This document shows positions 18,877 through 22,780 of a stretch of DNA of 22,780 bases, piece after piece. The DNA lies in assembly GCA_011365025.1 (NCBI GenBank), contig RDOF01000043.1, positions 1-22,780 on the forward strand. Direction: 5' to 3'. Each line of letters starts with the position of its first letter. The stretch's first letter is position 1. Source of the DNA: Candidatus Thorarchaeota archaeon (lineage in GTDB: Archaea > Asgardarchaeota > Thorarchaeia > Thorarchaeales > Thorarchaeaceae). Position numbers and translations under genes: made by a program. Below the pieces are notes generated by a model. That model was not told the DNA's origin and did not search any database. It saw only the letters and a program-made list of their open reading frames with translations.

Positions 18877-21486
18877 ATGAAAGGAAAAACGGCAATTGCT
18901 ACCCTCTTTCTCATGGTGCTTTTCAGCTCTGCCTTTCTTGTAGGGCTTGATTCAGCAGCTGTGCCCCAGAGGGCAATCGCTTTGGAAAATATGAATTCGT
19001 CTTTGGCCGGCATGCCTGCAGTCGATACTTCAACGAGAAGGACGCCTGTATCCATACTGGTCTACACTGAGTTTACTGATCCCGTTCCGGGTTCGTTGAA
19101 TGAGTTCAGTAATACCATGGAATCAATACGAAATACCTATGGATACAAATTCAGGTATGAGAACCTGACCGATTACACTCAGCTTCCATCCCACCTCAAT
19201 TCCCATGATGTTCTTCTCATTGTTGAGCAAGAATACGGGTATGTCGATAATATGACAATGGTAGGTGAAGCCTGGGCGCCCACCCTAACTAGCTTTGTCA
19301 ATGGTGGCGGAATCGTAATCCTGATGGATTACGGCAATCAAGACGCTCTTGGCGGAACAAGCTACATATACAATGCCTCTGGACTCATGACCATCACTGG
19401 ATTCTATGACCGTTGGGGTGACCCAATGGACCTCCACAATTCTTCCGATGCCTTGGCGCGAGGTGTTGCCTCCTCTTGGACTTCTCCCAATGGTTGTGTT
19501 GGCTATGTGACAGATGATGGAACCGACGTGGCCGGTGATGGCCTAAGCACAATTGCAGTGCACAAGATAATGGGCTCTGGGCATATTGTTCTGCTTGGAT
19601 TCGACTTCTTCAATACCGAAGCCAATTGTGCCCAAATGCTTGCCAATTCAATCAGACTTCACAGGCATGTAGTGTTTGACGAGTCACATGCTCAATACTA
19701 CGGAATATTGAATAACTTTGGTGATTTTGCAGATGACCTTGTTGCAGAAGGATTTGCAGTTTCTCGTATGACAACATTCGACGAAGACTACCTCGCTGCA
19801 TGCGAAGTCCTTGTACTAACAACAGGAACGGAGAACTTCACGACTCAAGAGGCAGCTATTGTTGAATCATTTGTTCTATCTGGAAAAGGTCTCTTTGTAG
19901 CCACTGACTATGGTCCATACGGTGAAGAACTTGACCCTGTGACCGAGCGGTTCGGGTTCGTTCGAAATAAAACCAGCTATCTAACGGATTCGGATGATAC
20001 GCTATATGGGGATTCATACAATATGTACAACGGCGATAATATTGTCAACCATTCAATCACCTTGACGGCAACCCGCTTGGAATTAGATCGTCCAGGTGCC
20101 TTTGCTAGTATTCCTGGCAATGCAGTAACCTTGGTGACAACTGATTCCGATGGAACCAGCACATGGGCTGGAGATGGCTCAGCAGCCGATGGCGTCATTC
20201 TTGCAGCTGCCATGGCAACTGGCGGCAATGGACGTGTTGCAGTGATCATGGACATGAACTTCATGGACGATTCGACAAATCCTGATGCTGATGGCGAAAC
20301 AACCTACCATGATAGCGGCAATGATGTGTTTCTTGTCAACAACATCCGTTGGCTTGGCGCCGCTGGTCTGGAGGAACAAGTCGTTGTCTTTGACCAGTCA
20401 CACGGCCCCAATTGGACGGTGGGAATCTCACTGCAATACTTGATTCGGCTTCTAACAGAGAATGGCTACACTGCCAAGTGGATGACTGAGTTCTATACTA
20501 CCCTTATAGATTACGCGGACATTCTCTTCATTGTAGATGGCTCCTCCAACTACACTGCCGGTGAGATGGATGCCATTGAGTTGTTTGTCGCTAACGGAGG
20601 CGGGCTTTACCTCACAGGGGCCTATGGCGAGTTCGGCGAGCAGACCGACTATCTGGCAAATCAATTTGGCTTGGGGCTAAACACCACGGGGACATTGCAT
20701 GACTCCGATGATTATCTCGGTAGTCTTGATTACATTGTCTACAACCAATCCAACTTCGGTAATCACCCTATCATGAATGGAATCGCCAGGTATGAATCGT
20801 ATATTGCTTCCTCACTCTCCGATATTGGAGCAGGAACGGCACTTGTGGTAACAGACAGTGACGACACCTGCACGTGGGATGGAGGCGGAATTGCTAACGG
20901 CGTTCCTATTGCGAGCGCACTCAAATATGCCAAGGGTCGTATCTACTTCTGCGGCGACTATGTGTCGCTCTCTGGGAATATTGATGCAGACTTGGACGGT
21001 GTTGTTAATCTCTTTGATGCAGACAATCCACTTCTGGTTCTGAACGTATTCTATTGGCTCTCGGAGAATCGAGCCCCCATTGTAGAAGTCACCTTTCCAA
21101 ATGGCGGTGAGATTCTCAATGGCACGCAAATAGTCACCTGGACCTCTGTTGACTACGATGGCGATCCAACTACCTTCGATGTATACTACAGTGACAACAA
21201 CGGTTCTGATTGGACTGCGCTGGCAACCGGGCTGACTGCTCATCAGTATTCGTGGAACACAACGCAACATGATGATGCCTACGGCTACATGATTCGAATT
21301 GTTGCATCAGATGGAAGACTGTCGAGTCATGACGAGTCCGATCAGCCTTTCGAGCTGGACAACTTCGCTGGGACTACGACCACAACGACAGGCATCCCAA
21401 TCGACCCGATGCTACTGCTTATCATTGCAGCAGTTGCAGGTGTTGTGGTGATTGTCATCATCATTGTGGTGAAGCGTAAAAAGTAG
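18877..21486 (+). CDS. Large surface protein with three GATase1/GIFT-like domains
   Basis: An 869-residue exported protein. A signal peptide occupies about residues 1-27. Three related alpha/beta domains follow, at about 55-262, 264-498 and 501-732. Domains 2 and 3 open alike (VVFDESHAQYYGI and VVVFDQSHGPNWTV), continue with a Gly-Phe/Tyr strand, and contain glycine-rich turns (SGKGLFVATDYG, NGGGLYLTGAYG). This matches the DUF4350/GldG-IFT52 (GIFT)-like branch of the glutamine-amidotransferase-like fold, which usually binds ligands or partners and lacks a full catalytic triad. Next is an Ig/Fn3-like sandwich (about 734-830, VEVTFPNGGEILNG). A short Thr stretch, a membrane helix at about 844-865 and KRKK end the protein. 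It has many N-x-S/T sites. GGAG lies 7 bases before the ATG. A tandem paralogue starts at 22241. Confidence 0.85.
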   Translation: MKGKTAIATLFLMVLFSSAFLVGLDSAAVPQRAIALENMNSSLAGMPAVDTSTRRTPVSILVYTEFTDPVPGSLNEFSNTMESIRNTYGYKFRYENLTDYTQLPSHLNSHDVLLIVEQEYGYVDNMTMVGEAWAPTLTSFVNGGGIVILMDYGNQDALGGTSYIYNASGLMTITGFYDRWGDPMDLHNSSDALARGVASSWTSPNGCVGYVTDDGTDVAGDGLSTIAVHKIMGSGHIVLLGFDFFNTEANCAQMLANSIRLHRHVVFDESHAQYYGILNNFGDFADDLVAEGFAVSRMTTFDEDYLAACEVLVLTTGTENFTTQEAAIVESFVLSGKGLFVATDYGPYGEELDPVTERFGFVRNKTSYLTDSDDTLYGDSYNMYNGDNIVNHSITLTATRLELDRPGAFASIPGNAVTLVTTDSDGTSTWAGDGSAADGVILAAAMATGGNGRVAVIMDMNFMDDSTNPDADGETTYHDSGNDVFLVNNIRWLGAAGLEEQVVVFDQSHGPNWTVGISLQYLIRLLTENGYTAKWMTEFYTTLIDYADILFIVDGSSNYTAGEMDAIELFVANGGGLYLTGAYGEFGEQTDYLANQFGLGLNTTGTLHDSDDYLGSLDYIVYNQSNFGNHPIMNGIARYESYIASSLSDIGAGTALVVTDSDDTCTWDGGGIANGVPIASALKYAKGRIYFCGDYVSLSGNIDADLDGVVNLFDADNPLLVLNVFYWLSENRAPIVEVTFPNGGEILNGTQIVTWTSVDYDGDPTTFDVYYSDNNGSDWTALATGLTAHQYSWNTTQHDDAYGYMIRIVASDGRLSSHDESDQPFELDNFAGTTTTTTGIPIDPMLLLIIAAVAGVVVIVIIIVVKRKK

Positions 21487-21503
21487 TAAGACAATAGCTT
21501 TCA

Positions 21504-21540
21504 ACCGGGGTTTCTTTGCCCCGGTCTTTCCTTCTTTTTT
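21504..21540 (+). terminator. Terminator of the large surface-protein gene
   Basis: A 7-bp G+C-rich perfect stem, ACCGGGG (21504-21510) and CCCCGGT (21519-21525), with an eight-base loop, is followed by a pyrimidine tract ending in six T at 21535-21540. It starts 18 bases after the stop codon. Confidence 0.75.
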
Positions 21541-21557
21541 CCTTGTTTGTCGAAAGG

Positions 21558-21965
21558 CTATGCTTTCTTACCTGGAACCACAAGGACTTGACCAAGAAGA
21601 TCTCCTTTCATGACTGAGGCTTTCAGCCTTGAGTTAAACATCGCCATATTGGCTGTCCTTTTCTCGGAGTAGGGCTTGAACTCAAGAGCACCTATGCAGG
21701 ATATATGCCCCATACCATTTGAGCCATAGAATGACTGAAGAACCATTGCAAAGGGCGCTATCTCGACGGGCTGAATCTGAACGATTCTTGTTTCTCCTTC
21801 TTGAAATGGCACCTTCTCATCTGCCACCACTGGCATAAGTCTGGCCTTGGACCAATCGAGGGAGAGCATCACTTCGCCTAATCCTTCAACACCAGTTCTG
21901 ATTCGGTCCATGCCCATACTTGCTAAATCTTGCCTGCAACTGATGACATATATCTTATCGCTCAT
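21558..21965 (-). CDS. Small archaeal protein, possibly DUF22
   Basis: 135 residues from ATG 21965, which has AAGGT about 7 bases upstream; an in-frame ATG at 21998 lacks such a site. The pattern VVADEKVPFQEGETRIVQI, then a Pro-containing strand, GHISCIGALEF, and ANMAMFNSRLKASVMKGDLLGQVLVVPG is beta-rich. It resembles, as I remember it, the archaeal DUF22 family, whose members end with a KGDLxGxxxVxP motif. That family has no established function. There is no signal peptide or membrane helix. It sits on the opposite strand between two tandem surface-protein genes, so it is probably transcribed alone. The family call is tentative. Confidence 0.7.
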   Translation of the reverse strand: MSDKIYVISCRQDLASMGMDRIRTGVEGLGEVMLSLDWSKARLMPVVADEKVPFQEGETRIVQIQPVEIAPFAMVLQSFYGSNGMGHISCIGALEFKPYSEKRTANMAMFNSRLKASVMKGDLLGQVLVVPGKKA

Positions 21966-22240
21966 TGGACTACCTTCTCCGTTACAGTGTAGCCTCATAC
22001 TTGAGGTGGTACAACAATTTGTAACATACCTGTTTCTCTTAAGTAGTTAGCCGTTGTTCGTAGGATGGCTCAATACTCTCTAAGGCGGACTGTTTCTCTA
22101 CATAATTTAAAATGGATTCGTCCAGATGATTCAGAAAGCAATGTGATTCATGCGCGCCAATAAATGTGTACGTCTTTTCCTACACGCCAAAGTCAGAGGT
22201 ACTGGGGCCGCGCTTGGATGCACCTTGGAGATAGGAAAGA

Positions 22241-22780
22241 ATGCTTATGAGAAGAACGAGAATTATGAGCTTTATCCTTGTTGCCCTTTTTGTTAGTTCG
22301 GTGTTTACCATTGGACTGGGCAGCATGTCTATTGACAATAATGCTCTAAGTACAGTTGAAGAAATGACGGTTGCTGCAATTCCTACGGGATTGGGTCGCC
22401 ACATACCGTCGATGCCATCAATCTTGGTCTATACCGAGTTTGCTGACTTGGAACCAGATCCTGGCTACAATGAGTTTACCAACACAATTGCTTCAATTGA
22501 AGACACCTATGGGTCCAAGTTCTATTATGAGAATTTGACAGATTATACTAAACTGGGCTCGCGAATTGGAAATTTCGATATTCTGCTGATTGTAGAACAG
22601 GAAGATGGGTATGTTGATAACATGACCATGGTTGGTGAGGCTTGGGGCTCAACTCTCCTCAACTTCGTAAACGATGGTGGTATTGTGATTCTCATGGATT
22701 ATGGGATTAGTGGTCCAGGAGGGCTTGGAGGAACAAGCCACATCTATAATAGCTCGGGCTTGGTGGAGATTACAGGATTC
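22241..22780 (+). CDS. Start of a paralogue of the large surface protein (3' end outside window)
   Basis: The frame is open from ATG 22241 to the window end (180 codons); ATG 22247 is an alternative start with AGGA 10 bases upstream. A signal segment (IMSFILVALFVSSVFTIGLG) is followed by a short linker. Then comes PSILVYTEFADLEPDPG, aligned with SILVYTEFTDPVPG of the 869-residue protein. The match continues closely: YENLTDYTKL, LLIVEQEDGYVDNMTMVGEAW, GGIVILMDYG, GGTSHIYNSSGL. This is the first GATase1/GIFT-like domain, so the gene is a tandem duplicate. The rest of its layout, including any anchor, lies beyond the window. Confidence 0.85.
   Translation, partial: MLMRRTRIMSFILVALFVSSVFTIGLGSMSIDNNALSTVEEMTVAAIPTGLGRHIPSMPSILVYTEFADLEPDPGYNEFTNTIASIEDTYGSKFYYENLTDYTKLGSRIGNFDILLIVEQEDGYVDNMTMVGEAWGSTLLNFVNDGGIVILMDYGISGPGGLGGTSHIYNSSGLVEITGF

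Noticed and set aside
15769..22173. 13-base repeat CAATAAATGTGTA near 15770 and 22160
   Set aside because: Repeats of this length are expected by chance in a window of this size, and the flanks share nothing.

Overview
The window looks like a chromosomal segment of an archaeon. Two features point this way: TATA boxes sit about 27 bases upstream of start codons that appear leaderless, and several surface proteins have a signal peptide, a threonine-rich stalk and a C-terminal membrane anchor. A double Lrp-type regulator, an archaeal indolepyruvate oxidoreductase and a two-domain protein disulfide oxidoreductase agree. The 24-residue 'IDLxPL' leucine-rich repeats and long poly-Thr stalks ending in EPPPIPM suggest an Asgard lineage (Thorarchaeia-like). 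That placement is an inference from style, not proof.

Layout. 1-4.2 kb: the tail of a surface protein, a TPR protein (-), a double HTH/RAM Lrp-like regulator (+), and a complete paralogue of the first surface protein (+). 4.2-6.8 kb: iorB and iorA (-). 6.9-8.7 kb: a Hef/FANCM-like SF2 helicase (-), whose palindromic TATA box also faces a decayed GNAT acetyltransferase remnant (+). 8.8-10.8 kb: a membrane-anchored methyltransferase and an MFS exporter (-). 10.9-11.1 kb: a small ribbon-helix-helix protein (+).

11.1-18.7 kb is a thiol-redox and sulfur-transfer neighbourhood. It holds an ATP10-like thioredoxin-fold protein (-), a ferritin-like protein (-), a CPHS glutaredoxin-like protein with thioredoxin reductase (+ operon), a CLYC/CPYC disulfide oxidoreductase with a YciI-like protein (- operon), and a leucine-rich-repeat protein (-). 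It continues with a DsrE-DsrF-DsrH (TusDCB) operon (+), a small unknown gene (+), a second DsrE-like gene with a four-helix membrane protein (- operon), and a TusA-like sulfur carrier (+). The NADPH branch (reductase, redoxin, disulfide oxidoreductase) and the persulfide branch (TusA, DsrE/F/H) probably share cysteine chemistry. No DsrC/TusE partner is in the window.

18.9-22.8 kb: a large surface protein with three glutamine-amidotransferase-like (GIFT/DUF4350-type) domains, an Ig-like domain and a membrane anchor; a small possibly DUF22 protein (-); and the start of a tandem paralogue of the large surface protein, cut by the window end. No rRNA, tRNA, CRISPR array or insertion sequence was recognised, and no gene-free stretch exceeds 300 bases.
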